Source: Actinomycetes bacterium (GTDB taxonomy: Bacteria > Actinomycetota > Acidimicrobiia > Acidimicrobiales > RAAP-2). Taken from it: a stretch of DNA of 9,146 nucleotides. The stretch spans positions 1 to 9,146 of the forward strand of contig JAJYYT010000065.1 in assembly GCA_021800645.1 (NCBI GenBank). Direction: 5' to 3'. Positions within the stretch are counted from its first letter, which is position 1. Each line of letters opens with the position of its first letter. A program made the translations under genes and the position numbers. The notes under the pieces are model-generated. The model made no database searches. It had not been told where the DNA came from and was given only the letters and a program-made list of their open reading frames with translations. Positions 1 to 4,843 of the stretch are shown here, one piece after another.

Positions 1-368
1 ACGAGGCGGAAGACGAACAGCGAGGTGAAGCTCCACGCGAACGCCGTCAAGATCGCCCCGATCACGAGGATCGCCACCTCGACGCCGTACATGCGCTTTC
101 TGCCGAGGACGTCCATGAGCTTCCCGAAGCTGAGCGCACCGGCCACCGACGCCAGGAGCGACGCCGAGTTCAACAAGGAGATCTGGTTCGTGCTCAGGTG
201 GAAGAGCGGCGTGAGCAGCACGGTGACCGTGCCGATGATGAACAGGTCGTAGGCGTCGGTGAAGAACCCCATCCCGGCGGTGACCACCGTGAGCCAGTGC
301 CGGGCACCGACCTCCGCCTCGTCGAGCTGGCGGTACAGCTCGCTCCCCGACGCCCTCTCGTCACTCAC
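1..368 (-). CDS. MFS transporter, PHS (phosphate:H+ symporter) family, N-terminal part
   Basis: This is the N-terminal 122 residues of a major facilitator superfamily permease, cut by the left window edge. Residues 24-50 form a first membrane segment carrying GMGFFTDAYDLF (32-43), the TM1 signature of the PHS family, which includes fungal Pho84-type phosphate:proton symporters and bacterial relatives. Residues 66-84 look like TM2, then KLMDVLGRKR (83-92) is the MFS loop 2-3 motif, then TM3 (about 98-117). The start is GTG at 368-366, preceded by GAGGAG with a 7-nt spacer, which decides the start; no ATG gives the full conserved TM1. An array of 11-nt repeats resembling a PhoP operator lies 76-152 bp upstream, so induction under phosphate limitation is the likely regulation. 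The likely role is uptake of inorganic phosphate at the cytoplasmic membrane. Family is well supported; substrate is inferred. Confidence 0.9.
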   Translation of the reverse strand, partial: MSDERASGSELYRQLDEAEVGARHWLTVVTAGMGFFTDAYDLFIIGTVTVLLTPLFHLSTNQISLLNSASLLASVAGALSFGKLMDVLGRKRMYGVEVAILVIGAILTAFAWSFTSLFVFRL

Positions 369-678
369 AGCCGGTCTCCTCTGCGTCGGGTCGACGCGCG
401 CACGTGATGGCTCCCTCTTCTCGACGGAAGGCATCTTGGCTGGGCAAGTTGACCTGCTCCTGAACTGCTGGTGTCCGCAGCGCGAACTTCGGGTGAACTT
501 CCCGCGAACCGCCGCTGAGCGGGCCGCCGGGTCGTTGCCGATTCCCTCCTCCACCCGATGGCCGAGCTCGTCCCGAGCGGACGCAGATGAGGAGCCGTGG
601 TGTCCGGACGCCCCTCGATGCTTCTCGAGGCCTCGCCCTGCGCTGCTGGCCGGCTCGCTCGAGCTTCGGATCCCCAGG
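369..678. other. Intergenic region between helicase stop and transporter start
   Basis: This 310-bp stretch separates two minus-strand genes. It contains the transporter's Shine-Dalgarno (near 376-381), the PHO-box-like array at 444-520, and short palindromes at 602-609 (GTCCGGAC), 626-635 (CGAGGCCTCG) and 657-664 (GCTCGAGC), downstream of the helicase stop. None of the palindromes is followed by a T tract on the minus strand, so I do not call an intrinsic terminator. I see no convincing short gene here: the open frames crossing it are continuations of frames antisense to the helicase. Confidence 0.6.
444..520 (-). promoter_or_regulatory. Candidate PHO box array (PhoP-type 11-nt direct repeats)
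   Basis: Read on the minus strand toward the transporter, consecutive 11-nt blocks in strict register are: GCTCAGCGGCG (520-510), GTTCGCGGGAA (509-499), GTTCACCCGAA (498-488), GTTCGCGCTGC (487-477), a degenerate GGACACCAGCA (476-466), GTTCAGGAGCA (465-455), and GGTCAACTTGC (454-444). Five blocks start with GTTC, GGTC or GCTC, plus a weak one between them. Streptomyces PhoP is known to bind 11-nt direct repeat units with a conserved GTTCA(C) core. The array ends 75 bp before the GTG start of a phosphate-type transporter, which strengthens the assignment. Visible in sequence: repeat period and core. Inferred: the binding protein. Confidence 0.72.
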
Positions 679-2004
679 TCAGCGCCAGTTCGCCTGGCGC
701 CTCCGACGCCGGGGAGCGCGCATCGGGGGCGTGGTGCGGTCACCGGGCGGGCTCGGCACGCCCTTCGCGCGGATGCCGGGGTCGCCCCCGCCGGGTCTCG
801 CTGGCGCCGGACCGGGTCGGGAGCTTCCGGTGGTGCCAAGGCCAGCGAGGGAGGCGACGTCGGGCGCAGAGACGCCGGACGGGAGGCCCAGCCTTCGCTG
901 CAGCAGCCCGATCGCGCCGAGGTGCGCGGCGGCGACCAACGACACGACCGTCCCGTCGGCACCTGCTCGTCCGGTACGGCCCGACCGGTGCACGTAGTCG
1001 GTGGCGTCGGCAGCGGGGTCGAAGTGGACCACGAGCGGCACCGCGTCCACGTGGATCCCCCGCGCTGCGATGTCGGTCGCGACCAGCACGTCGAGCCGAC
1101 CGGCGCGGAACGCCGCCAGGGCCCGTTCACGCTGGCGCTGACTGCGGTTGCCGTGGATCGCGGCCGACGCAAGGCCGGAGCGAGCGAGGCGTCCCGAGAG
1201 ACGGTCCGCGCCGCTCTTGGTCCGGCAGAAGACCATGGCCGGGCCGCCCGCCGCGACCGCTTCGGTCGTGACGGCGACCCGCTCGTGGGCTTCGACGCGC
1301 CAGAAGTGATGGGAGACGTCCCCACGATCCGAGTCGGCGAGCTCCACGTCGTGGCGCACCGGGTCGCGCTGGTAGTCGCGGATCAGCTTGTCGACCGGCC
1401 CTTCCAAGGTCGCCGAGAACAGCAGCGTCTGGCGCGACGAGCGGGTCCTGTCGATGAGACGGCGGACCGCCGGCAGAAACCCCATGTCGGACATCCGGTC
1501 GGCCTCGTCGACGACGACCATGTCCACCTCTGACAGGTCGGCCGAGCCCCGCTCGACCAGATCGGTGAGCCTCCCCGGGCATGCGACGAGCACGTCGACG
1601 CCGGCTCGCAGGGAAGCCTGCTGCTTGGCGTACCCGACGCCACCGTAGATCGACGCCACCCTGGCGCCGACGGCCGCCGCGAGAGGAGCGAGGACGTCTT
1701 CGATCTGGGCTGCGAGCTCACGGGTGGGGACGAGGACGAGCGCCGACGGATGCCGTCGCTCCCGTGCCCCACCGGGCGCGGCCGTGAGCCGGGACAGGAT
1801 GGCCAGCCCGAACGCGAGCGTCTTGCCGGCTCCGGTGGGAGCCCTCCCGCACACGTCGCGCCCGGCGAGGCAGTCGGGCAGCGTGACCGCCTGGATGGGG
1901 AAGGCGGTCGTGATGCCGCTGCCCTCGAGCGCGCTCGACAGCACGAGGGGAACGCCGAGATCCGCGAAACGGACGGGCGCGAGCGAACGGGGTGATGCGG
2001 TCAT
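679..2004 (-). CDS. DEAD-box ATP-dependent RNA helicase
   Basis: A 441-aa RNA helicase with every core motif of the family, which unwinds short RNA duplexes using ATP in ribosome assembly, mRNA decay or cold adaptation. The Q-motif region is F13 to Q38; motif I APTGAGKT is 55-62; Ia PTREL 93-97; Ib CPGR 142-145; motif II DEAD 166-169; motif III SAT 197-199; motif V ATDIAARGIH 309-318; motif VI HRSGRTGRAG 339-348. After residue 380 there is a low-complexity, Gly/Pro/Arg-rich tail ending in a run of five arginines, typical of RNA-binding extensions. The frame stays open far upstream, but that part is antisense to the sigma gene; ATG at 2004 has GGAG four bases before it and begins just ahead of the Q motif. 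It is divergent from the sigma factor. The exact subfamily (RhlE, DeaD or CshA-like) cannot be fixed by eye. Confidence 0.95.
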   Translation of the reverse strand: MTASPRSLAPVRFADLGVPLVLSSALEGSGITTAFPIQAVTLPDCLAGRDVCGRAPTGAGKTLAFGLAILSRLTAAPGGARERRHPSALVLVPTRELAAQIEDVLAPLAAAVGARVASIYGGVGYAKQQASLRAGVDVLVACPGRLTDLVERGSADLSEVDMVVVDEADRMSDMGFLPAVRRLIDRTRSSRQTLLFSATLEGPVDKLIRDYQRDPVRHDVELADSDRGDVSHHFWRVEAHERVAVTTEAVAAGGPAMVFCRTKSGADRLSGRLARSGLASAAIHGNRSQRQRERALAAFRAGRLDVLVATDIAARGIHVDAVPLVVHFDPAADATDYVHRSGRTGRAGADGTVVSLVAAAHLGAIGLLQRRLGLPSGVSAPDVASLAGLGTTGSSRPGPAPARPGGGDPGIRAKGVPSPPGDRTTPPMRAPRRRRRQANWR

Positions 2005-2277
2005 GAGACTCCAGTCGGTCGAAGCGAAGATGGCCGACTCGATGCGAAGTCTCGTGGGCCCAACCGGCGAACATCGCCGGTCGCCGCAGGCCTGCGCCCC
2101 CGGCGTCCCTGTGAGCATAGCCGAATCGCGGCCGGCGTGCCGACGAGCAGGTTCGGGGTAGGATCGGGGTCGCGTATCGTCGACGACACGCCCGGATCCG
2201 TCGGCGATGGCACGGAGCACCGCTCGGCGCGAGTGCGCCTGCCGTTTCGATCGTCGGGCATCCAGAGATGGGGGCCA
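2005..2277. promoter_or_regulatory. Divergent promoter region, helicase / sigma factor
   Basis: This 273-bp region lies between two divergent genes and must hold both promoters. On the minus strand TATGCT (2119-2114) is a plausible -10 for the helicase, which would give a leader of roughly 100 nt. On the plus strand TAGGAT (2159-2164) is a plausible -10 for the sigma gene, with a similar-length leader. Neither has a good TTGACA-like -35 at the standard distance, so these are tentative. The helicase leader contains three strong inverted repeats, listed separately. Confidence 0.4.
2055..2096 (-). other. Cluster of inverted repeats in the helicase leader
   Basis: Three dyads are packed into 42 bp upstream of the helicase start: TGGGCCCA at 2055-2062; an 8-bp perfect stem ACCGGCGA / TCGCCGGT with a 3-nt loop at 2063-2081; and a perfect 12-bp palindrome CGCAGGCCTGCG at 2085-2096. 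If the helicase mRNA starts near 2107, all three lie in its 5' untranslated region, about 50 nt before the ribosome binding site. Long structured leaders are known for some cold-inducible DEAD-box helicases. They could also be protein-binding operators. Confidence 0.5.
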
Positions 2278-3219
2278 GTGCCCAACAAGCCTGCGCAGAT
2301 GCCCGAAGAGGACCTTTTCCGCCTCTATTTGCGCGACATCGGCCGCCACCGGCTGCTGACCAAGGAAGACGAGGCCCGCCTGGCCCAGGCGATCGAGGCC
2401 GGACGCGCGGCGCGTGCAGAGCTGGGCACCGGCAGCGGGTTCGGCCCCAGCCGCGTCCGCGAGCTTCGTCGGAGGGTCGAGGCGGGAGACCTCGCCGTCG
2501 AGGCCTTCGTCAACGCCAATCTGCGCCTCGTGGTCTCGATCGCCAAGCGCTACCAGGGCGCCGATCTTTCGTTGCTCGATCTCGTCCAAGAGGGCAACCT
2601 TGGGCTCATCCACGCGGTGGAGAAGTTCGACTGGCGCAAGGGCTTCAAGTTCTCCACCTACGCCACCTGGTGGATCCGCCAGGCGATCGCCCGCGGCATC
2701 GCCAACGGTGGCAGAACGATTCGCCTGCCCGTGAACGCCGGTGAGCTCCTCGGCCAGGTCTCCAAGGCCCGCGCCCGTCTCGAAGCCCAGCTCGGTCGGC
2801 GACCCAGCGTGAACGAGCTCGCAAGCGACCTCGGCGTGAGCGTGAGCAGGATCGTCGAGATCCTCCGTCATGCGACCACGCCGGCCTCGCTGTCCGAGCC
2901 GCTGCGCCACGACGGCGACGGCGACGCAGAGCTCGCCGACCTGGTGGAGGACGCAGGAGCGGTTTCGCCGTTCGAGGCGGCCGCAGCCAGCCTGCTACCG
3001 GACATGGTCACCGCGATGCTGGCCGACCTCGACGAAAAGGAGCAGGAGATCCTCCGGCTCCGCTTCGGCCTCGACCAGGGTGAGCCTCACAGCCTCGAGG
3101 AGGTCGGAGCCCGCTTCGATCTCACCCGTGAGCGGATCCGCCAGATCGAAGCTCGGGCCATGTCGAAGCTGCGCCATCCCACCACCGCTCGGGACCTGCA
3201 CGAGCTGCTGAGCAGCTGA
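2278..3219 (+). CDS. RNA polymerase sigma-70 factor, RpoD/SigA-like, probably group 2
   Basis: A 313-aa sigma factor that directs RNA polymerase to -10/-35 promoters. Region 1.2 is about residues 8-42 (EEDLFRLYLRDIGRHRLLTKEDE). Region 2 is about 78-155, with NLRLVVSIAKRY, the core-binding DLVQEGNLGLIHAVEKFDW, and FSTYATWWIRQAI of region 2.3/2.4. Region 3 is about 156-210, and region 4 about 253-305, with the region 4.2 helix-turn-helix in SLEEVGARFDLTRERIRQIEARAMSKLR. There is no acidic region 1.1 and no long insertion, so it is shorter than a primary sigma and looks like a group 2 factor. I choose GTG at 2278, preceded by a GGGGG tract; ATG at 2299 lacks any ribosome binding site, and the farther upstream ATG at 2137 adds only unconserved residues. 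Whether it is the housekeeping or an alternative sigma cannot be settled here. Confidence 0.92.
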   Translation: MPNKPAQMPEEDLFRLYLRDIGRHRLLTKEDEARLAQAIEAGRAARAELGTGSGFGPSRVRELRRRVEAGDLAVEAFVNANLRLVVSIAKRYQGADLSLLDLVQEGNLGLIHAVEKFDWRKGFKFSTYATWWIRQAIARGIANGGRTIRLPVNAGELLGQVSKARARLEAQLGRRPSVNELASDLGVSVSRIVEILRHATTPASLSEPLRHDGDGDAELADLVEDAGAVSPFEAAAASLLPDMVTAMLADLDEKEQEILRLRFGLDQGEPHSLEEVGARFDLTRERIRQIEARAMSKLRHPTTARDLHELLSS

Positions 3220-3240
3220 CGCAGGCAGGGCGCGGTGAGC

Positions 3241-3270
3241 AAGGCGCGGCAAGGCGCGGCAAGGCGCGGG
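3241..3270. repeat. 10-bp tandem repeat, three copies
   Basis: AAGGCGCGGC is repeated head to tail at 3241-3250, 3251-3260 and 3261-3270, the last copy ending in G instead of C. A degenerate copy (CAGGGCGCGG) sits at 3226-3235. It lies 21 bp after the sigma stop codon. It is likely a slippage-prone microsatellite-like tract; no function is apparent. Confidence 0.85.
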
Positions 3271-3335
3271 CCGCCACAGCCGGTGCACGACGAGCGGCCA
3301 GGCCGCGCACGGGAGCCGGCGGGGCTGGTAGAGTC

Positions 3336-3366
3336 AGGCCACGCCCGCGTACCGCCGGCGTGGCCT
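3336..3366. terminator. Strong stem-loop downstream of the sigma gene; possible terminator
   Basis: Perfect 10-bp arms AGGCCACGCC (3336-3345) and GGCGTGGCCT (3357-3366) flank an 11-nt loop. It lies about 117 bp past the sigma stop and before the small-gene cluster. No T tract follows, so it is not a canonical intrinsic terminator, although T-poor hairpins are common at actinobacterial gene ends. It could also sequester the GTG at 3360. Confidence 0.35.
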
Positions 3367-3527
3367 GTTCGAGAGCTCCCCGAGTCGGCCTGATCCGAAC
3401 GGAGCTCGTCATCTTCCACCGCCAGACCGAGCCCTCGCAGGGCTTCCTCCCCCCGGGACAGGTCGTCGACATCCAAACGGAAGGTGTTGCGCGGTCGCAG
3501 GTCGCCGTCTCGGGCGGTGCCTCGTGA
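3360..3527 (+). CDS. Possible small unrecognised ORF, 55 aa
   Basis: I do not recognise this protein. The frame ends at TGA (3525-3527), which overlaps the ATG of the next gene (TGATG), the arrangement expected for translational coupling. Over the last 44 codons I count roughly 84% GC at third positions, 73% at first and 48% at second, the order expected for true plus-strand coding in high-GC DNA. The C-terminal part reads TELVIFHRQTEPSQGFLPPG and onward, with no membrane segment or Cys motif. The start is uncertain: the only conventional in-frame codon nearby is GTG at 3360, which lies inside the right arm of a stem-loop and lacks a ribosome binding site. It may be a small gene, or the decayed end of a larger one. 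Confidence 0.35.
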   Translation: MACSRAPRVGLIRTELVIFHRQTEPSQGFLPPGQVVDIQTEGVARSQVAVSGGAS

Positions 3528-3790
3528 TGGCCAGCTCGGTCGGCAAGCGCCAACGGGAGCAGCACAAGCTGGAACAGGCGAAGGCGAAGGCGGAACGCAA
3601 GGCTGCTCGGCGTGCCGTCGGCTCCCAGCCTCCTGTCCTCCCTGTCCTCCCGCCACCTCGAAGCGAAGGAGAGCTCATCGAGGACTTGGCGACGCTCCAC
3701 CGGGCTCTCGAGGCCGGCGAGGTGCCGGTGGAAGAGTTCGAGCTGCGCCGGGATCGCATCCAGGCCCAGCTCGAACAGCTCTCGTCATGA
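3527..3790 (+). CDS. Small charged protein with SHOCT-like C-terminal segment
   Basis: An 87-aa protein in two parts. Residues 1-30 are strongly basic and probably helical (GKRQREQHKLEQAKAKAERK), a pattern common at the N-terminus of small actinobacterial hypothetical proteins. A Pro-rich linker (about 35-45) leads to residues 48-83, LIEDLATLHRALEAGEVPVEEFELRRDRIQ, which fits the SHOCT short C-terminal domain pattern (leucine-rich helix, short Gly turn, then EEF and a second helix). The function is unknown; SHOCT segments are thought to mediate oligomerisation. ATG at 3527 overlaps the TGA of the preceding frame; GTG at 3524 would add one residue. There is no clear Shine-Dalgarno, consistent with coupling. 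It ends 33 bp before the helix-turn-helix gene. Confidence 0.7.
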   Translation: MASSVGKRQREQHKLEQAKAKAERKAARRAVGSQPPVLPVLPPPRSEGELIEDLATLHRALEAGEVPVEEFELRRDRIQAQLEQLSS

Positions 3791-3823
3791 CCGGTCCCGA
3801 CGTGTGCCCATCGGGGTGCCTCC

Positions 3824-4198
3824 ATGCCTAGGCGCACGCACGCCACGATGCCTCGTCGCCGGTCGGCGGCACCGCCCGAGCGTGTGCGGACCGGGCGCCG
3901 GCAGCAGCCGACGACTCGAGAGGTGGACGCCCAGGTCCTGGCACTGCGCGAGGACGGCAGCTCCTACTCGGCGATCGCCCGGCGGCTCGAGCTCGCGCAC
4001 GCGGTCGACGCCCACCGAAGCTTCGTCCGGGCGCTCGGAGCGCACGAAGGCGCCGAGCGCCAGCGGCTGGTCGAGCACGAAGAAGCCCGGCTCGACCGGC
4101 TCGAGCGACGGATCCGTGACAGGGACGCCGCGGAGCCAGAGAAGGTCATCCGACGCTTGCAGGGCGTGGACAAGCTCAGAGAGGCCATCCGCCGGTGA
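3824..4198 (+). CDS. Small helix-turn-helix protein, probable DNA-binding
   Basis: A 124-aa basic protein. Residues 1-32 are Arg/Pro-rich and probably disordered. Residues 33-70 (REVDAQVLALREDGSSYSAIARRLELAHAVDAHRSFVRAL) fit a helix-turn-helix of the resolvase/terminase-small-subunit type, with the typical G-SYSAIARRL first helix and turn. Residues 74-124 are highly charged and likely form a long amphipathic or coiled-coil helix (ERQRLVEHEEARLDRLERRIRDRD). The start at 3824 has GGGGT seven bases upstream; ATG at 3848 is an alternative lacking only the basic tail. The stop TGA overlaps the GTG of the next gene by 4 bp, so the two are almost certainly co-translated. The target is unknown, and there are no phage genes around to support a terminase role. 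Confidence 0.75.
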   Translation: MPRRTHATMPRRRSAAPPERVRTGRRQQPTTREVDAQVLALREDGSSYSAIARRLELAHAVDAHRSFVRALGAHEGAERQRLVEHEEARLDRLERRIRDRDAAEPEKVIRRLQGVDKLREAIRR

Positions 4199-4491
4199 CG
4201 GCGGGAGGAACCGAACCCTCCTGCGCGCTCTGCGGTGAGCCCGCGACCGAGATGGTCGAGCCGCCGCGCCGGACGCTGGCTCGGGGCCTGGACCCCGGCG
4301 ACGCGTCGTACTCGGTCACGGTCATCCTGCCCGACATCCCGCTCTGCGCCGCGCACGCCATCGACGTCCGTCACGGGGAGCTGGTCGTCGGTTGGTGCGA
4401 TGACGCGCGCTGCCGGACCTACGGCGAGCTCGGCGAGCCCTCGAGCTGCGGAGGCGCCTACGAGAAGCTGGCCCGGGGCAGGCGAACCTGA
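4195..4491 (+). CDS. Cys-rich small protein, putative zinc-binding, unknown function
   Basis: A 98-aa protein that I do not recognise. It begins at GTG overlapping the preceding stop codon (GTGA), strong evidence of an operon with the helix-turn-helix gene. It has a CxxC pair at C10/C13, a CxxH pair at C51/H54, and further cysteines at C68, C73 and C85. The first two pairs have the spacing of a zinc ribbon or treble-clef site, about 37 residues apart. The strand-like segment [13 protein letters not shown] connects them. There is no signal peptide or membrane segment, so it is probably cytoplasmic. Being co-translated with a DNA-binding protein suggests a regulatory or nucleic-acid role, but this is inference. 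Confidence 0.72.
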   Translation: MTAGGTEPSCALCGEPATEMVEPPRRTLARGLDPGDASYSVTVILPDIPLCAAHAIDVRHGELVVGWCDDARCRTYGELGEPSSCGGAYEKLARGRRT

Positions 4492-4525
4492 CCTTCGGAT
4501 CCCCTCGATCGCGAGCCGACGCGTT

Positions 4526-4612
4526 CGCCAGGGCAACGGAGCGACACACAGCGACAAGAGCAGCACAGCGACAAGAGCAAGAGCAACAGAGAAAGAAAAA
4601 AGGAACAGGAAC
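4526..4612 (+). promoter_or_regulatory. T-free, purine-rich leader of the cold-shock gene
   Basis: From 4526 to the first base of the start codon (4613) there is not one T on the coding strand, and the last 30 bases are mostly A and G (AGAGAAAGAAAAAAGGAACA). GGA at about 4602-4604 serves as a weak ribosome binding site. The transcript would be U-free here and so could form little secondary structure. It also contains a 16-bp direct repeat. No convincing -10 is visible between the preceding stop (4491) and this tract, so the promoter could lie in the upstream gene, or the gene could be read through. Confidence 0.6.
4547..4579 (+). repeat. 16-bp direct repeat in the cold-shock leader
   Basis: CACAGCGACAAGAGCA occurs at 4547-4562 and again, identically, at 4564-4579, one base apart. 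A partial continuation (AGAGCAA) follows. It lies inside the T-free leader about 35 bp before the ATG. Confidence 0.9.
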
Positions 4613-4816
4613 ATGGCGACCGGAACGGTGAAGTTCTTCAACAGCGACAAGGGCTTCGGGTTCATCACCCCGACCGGCGGGGGGAAGGATGTCTTCGTGC
4701 ACTACTCGAACGTGGTGGGCGAAGGGTACAAGAGCCTCGAGGAAGGCCAGCAGGTCGAGTTCGACCTGGCCCAGGGCCGCAAGGGGCCCGAGGCGCAGAA
4801 CGTGCGGCCTGTCTAG
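4613..4816 (+). CDS. cspA: CspA-family cold-shock protein
   Basis: A 67-aa single-domain cold-shock protein, the family's usual length. It is an OB-fold RNA/single-stranded DNA binder that acts as an RNA chaperone in the cytoplasm. It has [10 protein letters not shown] at the start, RNP1 KGFGFI at residues 13-18, and RNP2 DVFVHY at 26-31, followed by the expected [23 protein letters not shown]. All core aromatic residues of the nucleic-acid face are present. The start is certain from the family alignment. It follows the Cys-rich gene by 121 bp and is convergent with the FAD oxidoreductase gene, whose stop lies 27 bp beyond. Its unusual T-free leader is described separately. The window also carries a DEAD-box helicase, a common functional partner of Csp proteins. 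Confidence 0.97.
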   Translation: MATGTVKFFNSDKGFGFITPTGGGKDVFVHYSNVVGEGYKSLEEGQQVEFDLAQGRKGPEAQNVRPV

Positions 4817-4838
4817 GCCGTCCAGGCCGTCCAGGCCG
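4815..4838. repeat. 9-bp tandem repeat over the cold-shock stop codon
   Basis: AGGCCGTCC is repeated at 4815-4823 and 4824-4832, with a partial third copy AGGCCG at 4833-4838. The array begins inside the TAG stop and fills most of the 27-bp gap between two convergent genes. Because GGCC is self-complementary, neighbouring copies could pair as small hairpins, but there is no T tract to call a terminator. Confidence 0.8.
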
Positions 4839-4843
4839 CGTCG

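Noticed and set aside
259..1533. Long plus-strand frame of 424 codons opposite the helicase
   Set aside because: It is antisense to the DEAD-box helicase, has Arg/Ala/Gly-dominated composition typical of shadow frames in high-GC DNA, and contains no recognisable domain.
2137..2277. Sigma factor starting at ATG 2137
   Set aside because: The additional 47 residues lack any sigma region and have low-complexity composition; GTG at 2278 sits just before region 1.2.
2005..2910. Upstream extension of the helicase frame to a start at 2910
   Set aside because: The extra 302 codons are antisense to the sigma factor and carry no family sequence; ATG at 2004 with GGAG just before it precedes the conserved Q-motif region by the usual distance.
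3318..3385. tRNA-like strings (GGTAGAG and GTTCGA) around the stem-loop
   Set aside because: No acceptor stem or T stem can be paired at the required distances, and the strong hairpin in the middle does not fit an anticodon arm.
3787..3831. A 14-codon ORF (MTGPDVCPSGCLHA) whose ATG overlaps the stop of the 87-aa gene and whose stop overlaps the start of the helix-turn-helix gene
   Set aside because: It could relay ribosomes between the two genes, but it is too short to distinguish from chance and the downstream gene has its own GGGG ribosome binding site.
3241..4579. Repeats considered as a CRISPR array
   Set aside because: The repeats are 10 bp without spacers and a single 16-bp pair with a 1-bp gap, and no cas genes are present.
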